Below are positions 1 to 6,200 of a DNA stretch of 6,200 bases, piece after piece. Position numbers and translations under genes: made by a program. The DNA is from Victivallales bacterium (GTDB taxonomy: Bacteria; Verrucomicrobiota; Lentisphaeria; Victivallales; JAUVCU01). How positions within the stretch are numbered: the first letter of the stretch is position 1; every line of letters starts with the position of its first letter. Location: the NCBI GenBank assembly GCA_029934175.1, contig JAOZMT010000142.1, forward strand, positions 1-6,200. Reading direction: 5' to 3'. Below the pieces are notes generated by a model. It had not been told where the DNA came from. It was given only the letters and a program-made list of their open reading frames with translations, and did not search any database.

Positions 1-35
1 AGGTAACTACTAATTAATTTTGTGTTTAGTTTCAT
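1..35 (-). CDS. start of an unidentified gene, cut by the left window edge
   Basis: An ATG at 35-33 on the minus strand is preceded by a good ribosome-binding site (AAGGAGA, about 8 nt upstream) and opens a frame without a stop to the edge of the window. The visible residues are MKLNTKLISSY. The gene follows cbiA on the same strand after a 113-bp, very AT-rich gap, so it could be the next operon member or have its own promoter in the gap; no convincing promoter boxes or strong terminator are visible there. A short basic start followed by a hydrophobic run resembles the N-terminal anchor of chemotaxis receptors and sensor kinases, but 11 residues cannot establish this. The start is supported by the ribosome-binding site and codon frame only; the function is unknown. 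Confidence 0.55.
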   Translation of the reverse strand, partial: MKLNTKLISSY

Positions 36-43
36 GACTAAAT

Positions 44-49
44 CTCCTT
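44..49 (-). promoter_or_regulatory. ribosome-binding site of the edge gene
   Basis: The minus strand reads AAGGAG here, followed by ATTTAGTC and the ATG at 35. It is one of the strongest Shine-Dalgarno matches in the window and is the main reason to believe that a gene starts at 35. Confidence 0.55.
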
Positions 50-148
50 TTGTTTTCTTATTTATAATTTAAAAGAATATATATTTAATTAGTAATATAT
101 AGGATTTTTCAAAAATTGCAAACAATTAGTAAAAAAAGTGAATATTAT

Positions 149-1555
149 TTAGAGAAGTTTTTTATTTGAATATTTGATAAAGTTATCGACTAAATCTAGA
201 TTTGAATAAAAATGAATATGGGTATAACTTGCAAAAGTTCTATTTACTTGTATTCCATTTTTGAATTGTTTTGTATCGCCTCTCAATTTTTTAGTCATAG
301 TGAAAGATAAATCATTTACATTATCCTCAATTGATGACCAACGGAATTCGTGACCCTTAAATTTTGTTCCAACTGGTCCTAGTATTGATTCTTTTGCTAT
401 TTCGCCTTCTATATAACCTAAACGATGCAATTTTTGATTCATTTTTACTTTAAATGGCAAAACACTGCACATCTCGCAAATATTAAGATTATTTTCATCT
501 AATATAATTCCTTGCGATAAATACATTAATCCCCCACACTCTGCATATATAGGAAGATTATTATTTGCATAATCCGCAATTTCTTTTCGTATTTTATGAT
601 TGTTAGATAATTCATTTGCAAAAACTTCTGGATAACCTCCACCAATATAAATTGCATCAATTTCAGGTGGTAATGAAGTATCTGATAAAGGAGAAAAAGG
701 TATTAATTCACAGCCTTTTTCACGCAATAGTTGCAAGTTATCTTCATAATAAAAATGAAATGCCTTATCAATAGCTATAGCGACTCTAACTTTTTTTTCT
801 GCACAAATCGCAACTTTTTTTTCTGCACAAATCGCAACTTTTTTTTCTGCACAAATCGCAACTTTTTTTTGGACAGTAGAAAGGGATATTATTAGATCTA
901 AATCAAAATATTTCTCTATATTTTGAGCAAGGTTATCATACCACTGATTTGTTTTTTTATTTTCAGATTCTGGAATAAGTCCCAAATGCCTTTCAGGTAA
1001 AACAAATTCTTTATTTCTTGGCAAAGCTCCAACTAAAGGAGGTAGATTTGAGAATTCTAAAGATTCTTTTAATATTTCAATATGCGTTTCAGAGCCTACA
1101 TTATTTGCAATTATACCTGCTATTTTAACGCCATCTGCAAAATCAATAAAACCTTTGACTAAAGGAGCTATTGTTCGGGCTATCCCACGAGCATTTACTA
1201 CCAAAAAAACAGGCAATGATAAAAGTTTTGCGATATGTGCAGTGCTTCCAATAAGGGAAGATGAACTAGCGCCGTCAAATAAACCCATAACTCCTTCTAC
1301 AACTGCAAAATTTTTATCTTTAAAACTATTCAAATATGAATTAGAAATTCCTTCTTCCCCCATCATCCATGAATCAAGGTTTTTGGATATTACACTAGAT
1401 GCTTCTTTATGAAATTCAGGATCAATATAATCAGGGCCACACTTAAATGGTTGTAAATTATATCCTCTTTTCTTTAAAGCTCTAAGAATTCCTAATGTTA
1501 TTGTAGTTTTACCAGTGCCAGATCCTGTGCCAGCTATGCATAAAGAGTATTTCAT
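149..1555 (-). CDS. cbiA: cobyrinate a,c-diamide synthase (CbiA/CobB family), with an internal octapeptide repeat
   Basis: This enzyme makes cobyrinic acid a,c-diamide in corrin-ring synthesis, using glutamine and ATP to amidate the a and c side chains; it is cytosolic. Length is 468 residues, near the usual 440-470. The N-terminal ATPase domain shows a P-loop GTGSGTGKTT (9-18), the PFKCGPDYIDPEFH block (36-49) and EGVMGLFDG (87-95). The C-terminal class I glutaminase-like domain begins near VRVAIAID (256-263) and has IGGGYPEVF, the nucleophile Cys340 in YAECGGL, GHEFRWS and the terminal SYTHIHF with His446/His448. All key motifs are present, so it is probably active. Between the domains, residues 230-256 hold KKV followed by three identical AICAEKKV units, which is not a family feature. 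The ATG overlaps the flhB stop (ATGA) and no clear ribosome-binding site precedes it, so translation is probably coupled to flhB. Whether the early- or late-cobalt pathway is used cannot be told from this gene; a hydrogenobyrinate-specific CobB is the alternative. Function is confident. Confidence 0.96.
   Translation of the reverse strand: MKYSLCIAGTGSGTGKTTITLGILRALKKRGYNLQPFKCGPDYIDPEFHKEASSVISKNLDSWMMGEEGISNSYLNSFKDKNFAVVEGVMGLFDGASSSSLIGSTAHIAKLLSLPVFLVVNARGIARTIAPLVKGFIDFADGVKIAGIIANNVGSETHIEILKESLEFSNLPPLVGALPRNKEFVLPERHLGLIPESENKKTNQWYDNLAQNIEKYFDLDLIISLSTVQKKVAICAEKKVAICAEKKVAICAEKKVRVAIAIDKAFHFYYEDNLQLLREKGCELIPFSPLSDTSLPPEIDAIYIGGGYPEVFANELSNNHKIRKEIADYANNNLPIYAECGGLMYLSQGIILDENNLNICEMCSVLPFKVKMNQKLHRLGYIEGEIAKESILGPVGTKFKGHEFRWSSIEDNVNDLSFTMTKKLRGDTKQFKNGIQVNRTFASYTHIHFYSNLDLVDNFIKYSNKKLL
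788..870 (-). repeat. in-frame 24-bp tandem repeat, 3.5 copies, inside cbiA
   Basis: Three identical 24-bp units lie at 788-811, 812-835 and 836-859, followed by an 11-bp partial copy at 860-870. On the plus strand each unit is AAC, then eight T, then CTGCACAAATCGC. Read in the cbiA frame, a unit encodes AICAEKKV, so copy number can change without breaking the frame. The coding strand therefore has four runs of eight A within 83 bp. The array falls exactly in the linker between the ATPase and glutaminase domains. Perfect identity between units suggests recent expansion by slippage. Confidence 0.97.
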
Positions 1556-2631
1556 TGTTCGGCATGAGCCTTAAATTTTTGACTAACTTTTTGAATTTTT
1601 GCTAATATTGTTGCTACCGCACCAAAGAATTCAGAGGATATAAAATCTCCAGCATTTACATTCCTATATAAACTTCGTGCTAAAGGCGGTGATTCTATTA
1701 TTGGGATATTATGCTCTTTGGCTAACTCCCGAATTTTCAAAGCTCTCTTTCTTAACCCTTTAGCAATTACTTTTGGCGCGTAAGAGCCTGGATCATATCT
1801 AACTGCGATTGATACATGGGTTGGATTTGTGATTATTACATCAGCTGATGGGACTTCATTTACCATTCTTGACATCATTATTTCACGCATTTTTTGACGA
1901 ATCTTCCCTTTTATCAAAGGGTCTCCCTGCGCTTGTTTGTTTTCATCTTTAACTTCCTGCTTGGTCATCATTAAATTGTCCATATACTGCTTTTTCTTAA
2001 CTATATAATCAATAATAGCAATGACGCCAATTAACATTATAACTTTCAAAACTAACCATAAAATATGGAAAGCTAGCCATTTTGTAGAATCTGCCAATTC
2101 CCATTTTGATAGTTGCACAATATTATCTAGATCTGCTTTAATAGAAAAATAAACAACCATTCCAATAACAGAAATCTTTGCTATTGTCAATATTAATTGC
2201 AAAATATTCTTTTTTGAAGGAAGCAGTTGCTTAAATCCTGATTTTGGATTTAGACTTTCTGGTTTCCATGCCATAGCTTTCATTGAAAAATATTTGCCTA
2301 CTTGAATTCGAGTTACTATTAAGATAAAGAAAGATAAAGCAAACATAAAAGGAAGTGAATATTTAGCCAAGACGATTAAACAATAAAAAGTTCCTTGTCG
2401 AACCATAGAAAGATCCCAGTCTCCACGACAATCTACCTGAAAAATTGCATAAAAACTCTTATGATAACCTTCAATCAAAAAAGGAATTGTCACACTTAAA
2501 GTTAATACACCAGCCAACAAAGCTCCAAAGGATATAATATCCTGAGACATCATAACAGTCCCATCTTTTCTTGCATCTTCGATTTTTTTATCTGTAGGAA
2601 GTTCTGTTTTACTTGGATCTGAATTAGCCAT
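1552..2631 (-). CDS. flhB: FlhB/SctU-family export-apparatus switch protein, probably flagellar FlhB
   Basis: This is an inner-membrane component of the flagellar type III export gate; self-cleavage of its cytoplasmic domain switches substrate class from rod/hook to filament proteins. At 359 residues it is of normal length. The N-terminus carries the family block KTELPTDKKIEDARKDG (8-24). Four hydrophobic segments follow at about 32-53, 80-107, 142-164 and 185-211. The linker MTKQEVKDENKQAQGDP precedes ADVIITNPTHVSIAVRYD, with the autocleavage site Asn269-Pro270-Thr271-His272, and the C-terminal domain has SPPLARSLYRN. The QEVKDE and VPSADVI wording is closer to flagellar FlhB than to virulence SctU, but a non-flagellar system is not excluded because no other flagellar gene is in view. 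AGAGGA lies a few bases upstream of the ATG, supporting the start. Its gap to pdxJ is 44 bp and its stop overlaps the cbiA start. Position 25 is Thr where relatives usually have Gln (GQV), and Met-Met follows. Confidence 0.94.
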   Translation of the reverse strand: MANSDPSKTELPTDKKIEDARKDGTVMMSQDIISFGALLAGVLTLSVTIPFLIEGYHKSFYAIFQVDCRGDWDLSMVRQGTFYCLIVLAKYSLPFMFALSFFILIVTRIQVGKYFSMKAMAWKPESLNPKSGFKQLLPSKKNILQLILTIAKISVIGMVVYFSIKADLDNIVQLSKWELADSTKWLAFHILWLVLKVIMLIGVIAIIDYIVKKKQYMDNLMMTKQEVKDENKQAQGDPLIKGKIRQKMREIMMSRMVNEVPSADVIITNPTHVSIAVRYDPGSYAPKVIAKGLRKRALKIRELAKEHNIPIIESPPLARSLYRNVNAGDFISSEFFGAVATILAKIQKVSQKFKAHAEQ

Positions 2632-2675
2632 AAGTTCCTCTTATTTACACAATCTTTTAAATATTGGGTTCATTT

Positions 2676-3383
2676 TTATTTCAACAAATCAAGCATTTCT
2701 TGAACAGCTTGGTTCATTCCAACAATTACCGCTCTTGAAATGATACTATGTCCAATATTTAGTTCTAATAAATGAGGAATAAGCAAAATATCTTTAACAT
2801 TCTCATAATGAATACCATGCCCAGCATTAACTTTTAATCCTAATTTATTTGCATAAATCGCACCAGTTATTAGTCTTTCTAATTCATTTTGTCGTTCATT
2901 GCCTATCGTGTCACAAAATTTCCCTGTATGCAATTCTATATATTCAGCACCTGTATCTTTTGCTGCTTTTATTTGTTCTTTGTCAGGGTCTATAAATAAA
3001 CTAACGATAATTTCAGACTTTTGAAGCTTTTGGACACATTCAGTTATCCAATCAAAATTTCCTGCAACATTTAAACCACCTTCTGTAGTCAACTCTTCTC
3101 GTTTTTCTGGAACAAGGCATGAACTATAAGGTTTTAATTCTTGTGCAATTTTTACCATTTCCTCTGTTGCTGCCATTTCCATATTGACTCTTTTTATATT
3201 TGCACATAAGTTTTTTAAATCATTATCATTTATATGCCTTCTATCTTCACGAAGATGAGCTGTTATTCCAAATGCTCCAAGATTTTCACAAATAATTGCA
3301 GCGTCTAAAGGATTTGGATATGACACTTTTCTTGCCTCACGAACAGTCGCAACATGATCTACATTTACACCTAATTTCAACAT
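2676..3383 (-). CDS. pdxJ: pyridoxine 5'-phosphate synthase PdxJ
   Basis: PdxJ is the last ring-forming enzyme of the DXP-dependent vitamin B6 pathway. It condenses 3-amino-2-oxopropyl phosphate with 1-deoxy-D-xylulose 5-phosphate to give pyridoxine 5'-phosphate, in the cytosol. The 235 residues match the usual 235-245 and form a single TIM barrel. Visible family blocks are LGVNVDHVATVREAR (4-18), ITAHLREDRRHI (40-51), with His43 corresponding to the catalytic histidine near residue 45 in E. coli, NMEMAATEEM with Glu69, VNAGHGIHYENV with His189, and the phosphate-binding NIGHSIISRAV near the C-terminus. Nothing essential appears missing. The start at 3383 is fixed by a G-rich ribosome-binding site 5 nt upstream that overlaps the mtnP stop; the intergenic gap is only 9 bp. 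Later B6 enzymes such as PdxA are not in the window. The gene implies that the host makes its own pyridoxal phosphate by the bacterial route rather than by PdxS/PdxT. Confidence 0.98.
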   Translation of the reverse strand: MLKLGVNVDHVATVREARKVSYPNPLDAAIICENLGAFGITAHLREDRRHINDNDLKNLCANIKRVNMEMAATEEMVKIAQELKPYSSCLVPEKREELTTEGGLNVAGNFDWITECVQKLQKSEIIVSLFIDPDKEQIKAAKDTGAEYIELHTGKFCDTIGNERQNELERLITGAIYANKLGLKVNAGHGIHYENVKDILLIPHLLELNIGHSIISRAVIVGMNQAVQEMLDLLK

Positions 3384-3388
3384 AATAA

Positions 3389-3394
3389 CCCCCT
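3389..3394 (-). promoter_or_regulatory. pdxJ ribosome-binding site overlapping the mtnP stop
   Basis: The minus strand reads TAGGGGGTTATTATG from 3395 to 3381. The first three bases are the mtnP stop, the AGGGGG is the likely Shine-Dalgarno element, and the ATG of pdxJ follows after 5 nt. Ribosomes finishing mtnP would therefore cover the pdxJ initiation site, which favours coupled translation. Confidence 0.7.
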
Positions 3395-4280
3395 ATTTTA
3401 AATATTTACCAGCTATGACATCTAGCTTCTTTTTAGTTGCATCAGGCACGATTTCCTTAGCAGTTACAATTGATGTAGCAAGAGTAGTTGGACAAGAACA
3501 TTCTCCTTGTAACTCGCTTTTCATATTAATAAATTCTTTAATAATATCCTTTGCCAATTCTGAATTAGCCATCAAATTAGCTATAACCATATCTAAAGTG
3601 ACATTTTCATGTTCAGGATGCCAAGAATCATAATCTGTTACCATTGCAACGGTAACATAACAAATTTCAGCTTCACGAGCTAATTTTGCTTCTGGAAGAT
3701 TTGTCATACCTATGACATCTAATCCCCACGATTTATAGATTTTAGACTCAGCCTTTGTTGAAAAAGCAGGACCAGCCATATTAATATAAGTTCCACCATT
3801 ATGAATTGTAGAATTGTTGCCTTGTTTGTTATGTTTAATAACTGCACTCATCGCAGATTTAAAAGCTAGGTCTTTCATTTCAGGACAAACAGGGTCTGCA
3901 AATGGTATATGCGCAACAATTCCTTCTCCAAAAAAAGTGTTAGCATTATCTTGCTTAGTTCTATCAAAATATTGATCAATAATAACAACATCTCGTGGAG
4001 CAAGTTCCTCTTTTAAACTACCTACAGCAGAAATACTTAATATATGAGTGACCCCAAATTTTTTCATTCCATAAATATTTGCTTTATGATTTAATTCACT
4101 TGGCAATATTTTATGACCTTTAGCATGTCGTGGAAGAAAAACGATTTCTTGACCGTTTAATTCACCTGTTAGATATTTATCTGATGGCTTTCCAAAAGGT
4201 GTTTCAATTTCAACTTCTTTAATTGAATTTAACCCATCAATCTCATACAACCCACTTCCTCCAATAATTCCTAATTTCAT
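3393..4280 (-). CDS. mtnP: S-methyl-5'-thioadenosine phosphorylase
   Basis: The enzyme splits methylthioadenosine, a by-product of polyamine and related synthesis, with phosphate into adenine and 5-methylthioribose 1-phosphate; it feeds adenine and methionine salvage in the cytosol. From the chosen ATG it has 295 residues. The phosphate-binding start LGIIGGSGLYEIDGL (3-17), LPRHAKGHKILPSELNH, GPAFSTKAES and MTNLPEAKLAREAEICY are characteristic, and TDYD with Asp216 and Asp218 is the adenine-recognition motif separating MTA phosphorylases from inosine/guanosine phosphorylases. Two small oddities: the usual EGP before AFST reads AGP, and a Gly/Asn-rich stretch (HNKQGNNSTIHNGG) makes this loop longer than in human MTAP. 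The frame is open for 18 more codons upstream to 4334, but that would overlap the kinase gene, whereas GGAGG sits just before the ATG at 4280 and the phosphate loop must be close to the N-terminus. It follows the kinase gene by 29 bp and precedes pdxJ by 9 bp. Confidence 0.95.
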   Translation of the reverse strand: MKLGIIGGSGLYEIDGLNSIKEVEIETPFGKPSDKYLTGELNGQEIVFLPRHAKGHKILPSELNHKANIYGMKKFGVTHILSISAVGSLKEELAPRDVVIIDQYFDRTKQDNANTFFGEGIVAHIPFADPVCPEMKDLAFKSAMSAVIKHNKQGNNSTIHNGGTYINMAGPAFSTKAESKIYKSWGLDVIGMTNLPEAKLAREAEICYVTVAMVTDYDSWHPEHENVTLDMVIANLMANSELAKDIIKEFINMKSELQGECSCPTTLATSIVTAKEIVPDATKKKLDVIAGKYLK

Positions 4281-4284
4281 TTTT

Positions 4285-4289
4285 CCTCC
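4285..4289 (-). promoter_or_regulatory. ribosome-binding site that fixes the mtnP start
   Basis: The minus strand reads TGGAGGAAAAATG, placing GGAGG 4 nt before the ATG at 4280. This decides for 4280 over the in-frame ATG at 4334, which lies inside the kinase gene. Confidence 0.8.
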
Positions 4290-4309
4290 ATTTGTTATAT
4301 ATTTAATAC

Positions 4310-6178
4310 TTAATCTATTACAATACCTTTGCATATCCTAAAGCCTATGAAATTTTTAGTTTCAAGTGGTTTGCTATATCCACGATTTGAACTTGTGCAT
4401 CGAGTTGAATAAGATGACCAACCGCCGCCACGCCTTATTCTATAAATCCCCTTTTTTCCTACAGGGTTTTCAATATTATCATAATAATTATATGTTTTAA
4501 CACCATTTTTCCAATCACACTTATCAAGACACCATTCCCACACATTACCCTGCATATCATATAAGCCCAATTTGTTAGGCTGTTTACTCCCTACAATATG
4601 TGTTCTGCTTTCACTATTAGATTTATACCAAAAATTTTTATGAACTGCACAACTCGCAGCATATTCCCATTCTGCTTCGGTTGGCAGTCGATATTCCATT
4701 TTATTATCTAATCTTCCTGCTTTTTGTTCATATTCAGTTAGCCACTTACAGTATTTCATTGCTCCAAACCAAGATATTTCTAACATTGGTTGCTTTTTAT
4801 TTGCTGAAAATATAGAATTACTTAAATTTAAGTCTTTCGTTATAGGTTTAGATTTTGCATTTAAATCAATATCTGAAAAATCTCCAGTCTTTTTTAAATA
4901 TTGCATATATTGTTCAATGCTTACTTCATATTCTGATAAATAATAATCATTTGTCAAAAACACTTTATGCATAGGTTTTTCATCATCACTACCTTTTTCA
5001 GACCCCATATTAAATGAATTTTTCTTTATAAAAATAAAATTCATATCTAAAAAAGCTAACTTATAATTTAAACTTTTGATTTCGGACTTCTCTTTTTTCT
5101 TTTCAATAACAATAATTTGTTTCTCTAGAATAGCAGGAGCGGGTTCTTCCACAGGCTCTGATTTCTGAATTATGGGTTCTGCAATAAATTTTTCTTCTGC
5201 TACAACTGTATATGGTGGAGGTGGAGGAATATTTATTTTCTTGATTGCAACTCCTGACCTATCACTATTTAAAAAAATATATGTAACTATAAAAAATCCA
5301 GCGATAATAAGGAAAATAATTAATATTGCACAAATCGCACTTATTAGAAAAATATTTGTTTTTTGGGGTTTAATAGATAAAATATCATTTTTAAGTTTTG
5401 CAACCGAATCATATCTGTCCTTTGGATTATTTTTTAAGCACTTTAAAATAATCTTATCCCATTTTTTATTAACTCCAAATTTTGACGGCAAGTCCATTTG
5501 TATTGAAGCTTGTTTGCCAGTTAGAATATAATAAAAAATCAATCCTAAAGAATAAATATCACTTTGAAAACTTCCTTTTTCTCCCTCTTTTTGTTCAGGA
5601 GCCATATAATCATAAGTTCCTAGTGAAGAATTATCTTTTGTGAGTCCCAGTTCATTATTTGCGAGATGTGCAATTCCAAAGTCTGATACTAGTGCCTTAC
5701 CATTCTTATCAATCAAAATATTATCAACTTTTAAATCTCTATGAATAACTCCCTTTGAGTGTGCATATTCTAAGCCATAACAAATATCGTTTGCGACTTG
5801 TGCAGCTTGTAAATATGTGAGTTCGCTTTTTTTAATAGTATTGTCTATGAAATCCATTACTAAGAAAATCAAGCCTTTATCTTCTCCAATAAAATGGACT
5901 TTCACGATATTCTGATGTTCCAAATCAGCCATTATACGAGCTTCTGTCTTAAATCTTTTAACAATTACAGTATCTTCCGATAATGAAGGTAATAATATTT
6001 TTAGAGCATATTGTTTCTGCATTTGAATACTTTCAACAAGATAAACTTCCCCCATTCCACCTTTCCCAAGAAGAGAAATAATTTTATAATCACCTAGAAT
6101 ATCATCAGAATATAAAATTTGAGTTGTCTGTTCTGCTTCTTTTGCTGAACAAGTTGGCATTCCACTTAAAGTTTGCAT
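4310..6178 (-). CDS. membrane-anchored Ser/Thr protein kinase with C-terminal FGE/SUMF1-like domain
   Basis: A 622-residue protein in three parts. Residues about 31-270 are a Hanks-type kinase with all core motifs: glycine loop GKGGMGEV (38-45), Lys60 in YALKIL, Glu79 as candidate helix-C glutamate, catalytic HRDLKVDN (146-153), DFG (166-168) and MAPEQ (192-196). It should be an active cytoplasmic kinase. A single hydrophobic segment at about 276-303 follows, then five prolines (318-322) and a Glu/Pro/Lys-rich linker to about 373, probably outside the inner membrane. Residues about 380-620 are an FGE-sulfatase (SUMF1/PvdO/EgtB) fold: FNMGSEKG with Met391, YRLPTEAEWEYAA, LYDMQGNVWEWC, RRGGGWSS and IGFRICKG. 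Of the two cysteines used by true formylglycine-generating enzymes, the second aligns with Cys594, but the first position is Ser589, so it is unlikely to be a normal FGE; a sensing or binding role is more likely. The C-type kinase-FGE arrangement resembles chlamydial Pkn1 and kinases in Planctomycetes, Lentisphaerae and Cyanobacteria. GAGG lies about 11 nt before the ATG, a rather long spacing. An in-frame Met7 is an alternative start. Substrates are unknown. Confidence 0.93.
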   Translation of the reverse strand: MQTLSGMPTCSAKEAEQTTQILYSDDILGDYKIISLLGKGGMGEVYLVESIQMQKQYALKILLPSLSEDTVIVKRFKTEARIMADLEHQNIVKVHFIGEDKGLIFLVMDFIDNTIKKSELTYLQAAQVANDICYGLEYAHSKGVIHRDLKVDNILIDKNGKALVSDFGIAHLANNELGLTKDNSSLGTYDYMAPEQKEGEKGSFQSDIYSLGLIFYYILTGKQASIQMDLPSKFGVNKKWDKIILKCLKNNPKDRYDSVAKLKNDILSIKPQKTNIFLISAICAILIIFLIIAGFFIVTYIFLNSDRSGVAIKKINIPPPPPYTVVAEEKFIAEPIIQKSEPVEEPAPAILEKQIIVIEKKKEKSEIKSLNYKLAFLDMNFIFIKKNSFNMGSEKGSDDEKPMHKVFLTNDYYLSEYEVSIEQYMQYLKKTGDFSDIDLNAKSKPITKDLNLSNSIFSANKKQPMLEISWFGAMKYCKWLTEYEQKAGRLDNKMEYRLPTEAEWEYAASCAVHKNFWYKSNSESRTHIVGSKQPNKLGLYDMQGNVWEWCLDKCDWKNGVKTYNYYDNIENPVGKKGIYRIRRGGGWSSYSTRCTSSNRGYSKPLETKNFIGFRICKGIVID

Positions 6179-6200
6179 TATTTAAGAATCCTCTTTGTTT

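Noticed and set aside
52..100. Promoter for the edge gene
   Set aside because: A TATAAAT-like stretch near 60-66 on the minus strand could be a -10 box, but no credible -35 box is spaced correctly and such strings are common by chance here.
100..148. Rho-independent terminator after cbiA
   Set aside because: The only stem visible on the minus strand (AATTG/CAATT around TTTG) is 5 bp with one G-C pair and a short T run; too weak to call in such AT-rich sequence.
788..870. CRISPR-like array
   Set aside because: The units are directly adjacent with no unique spacers, are in frame with a conserved gene, and have no cas genes nearby.
1155..1412. Plus-strand open frame of 85 codons
   Set aside because: It lies wholly antisense to the conserved ATPase domain of cbiA, and its translation has no recognisable family features.
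3415..3633. Plus-strand open frame of 72 codons
   Set aside because: It is antisense to the 3' part of mtnP, which is clearly coding, with no sign of its own function.
4281..4334. Upstream in-frame ATG for mtnP giving 18 extra residues
   Set aside because: It would overlap the end of the kinase gene, lacks a good ribosome-binding site, and would put an odd extension before the N-terminal phosphate-binding loop.
5172..5531. Plus-strand open frame of 119 codons
   Set aside because: It is antisense to the kinase membrane and linker region; its Gly run is simply the complement of the proline run in the real protein.

Overview
The window is AT-rich (roughly one third G+C by eye) and almost wholly coding. 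Every gene I can support lies on the minus strand. Read in the direction of transcription (high to low coordinates), the order is: a transmembrane Ser/Thr protein kinase fused to an FGE/SUMF1-like domain (6178-4310); methylthioadenosine phosphorylase mtnP (4280-3393); pyridoxine 5'-phosphate synthase pdxJ (3383-2676); the flagellar/type III export switch protein flhB (2631-1552); cobyrinate a,c-diamide synthase cbiA/cobB (1555-149); and, after a 113-bp gap, the first 11 codons of a further gene that runs off the left edge (35-1).

Gaps between the first five genes are 29, 9, 44 and -4 bp. The pdxJ ribosome-binding site overlaps the mtnP stop codon, and cbiA starts inside the flhB stop (ATGA). 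This looks like one transcription unit entered from beyond the right edge. Its products do not form one pathway: purine/methionine salvage, vitamin B6 synthesis, cobalamin synthesis, protein export and signalling are mixed. The shared logic may be only co-transcription of housekeeping and cofactor genes with an export gene and a kinase.

The organism is a Gram-negative-type bacterium with the DXP-dependent vitamin B6 route (pdxJ), at least part of a flagellum or related type III export system, cobamide synthesis or salvage, and a 'eukaryotic-like' kinase carrying a C-terminal FGE-fold domain. That kinase architecture is familiar from the PVC group (Lentisphaerae, Planctomycetes, Chlamydiae) and from Cyanobacteria and relatives. 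With the low G+C, an AT-rich member of either lineage is plausible, but the sequence does not settle this.

Most of the window is ordinary. Three things stand out: an in-frame 24-bp tandem repeat containing A8 runs in the interdomain linker of cbiA; a kinase-FGE fusion in which one of the two FGE active-site cysteines is replaced by serine; and the placement of flhB in a metabolic operon. I do not see a convincing new biological system.
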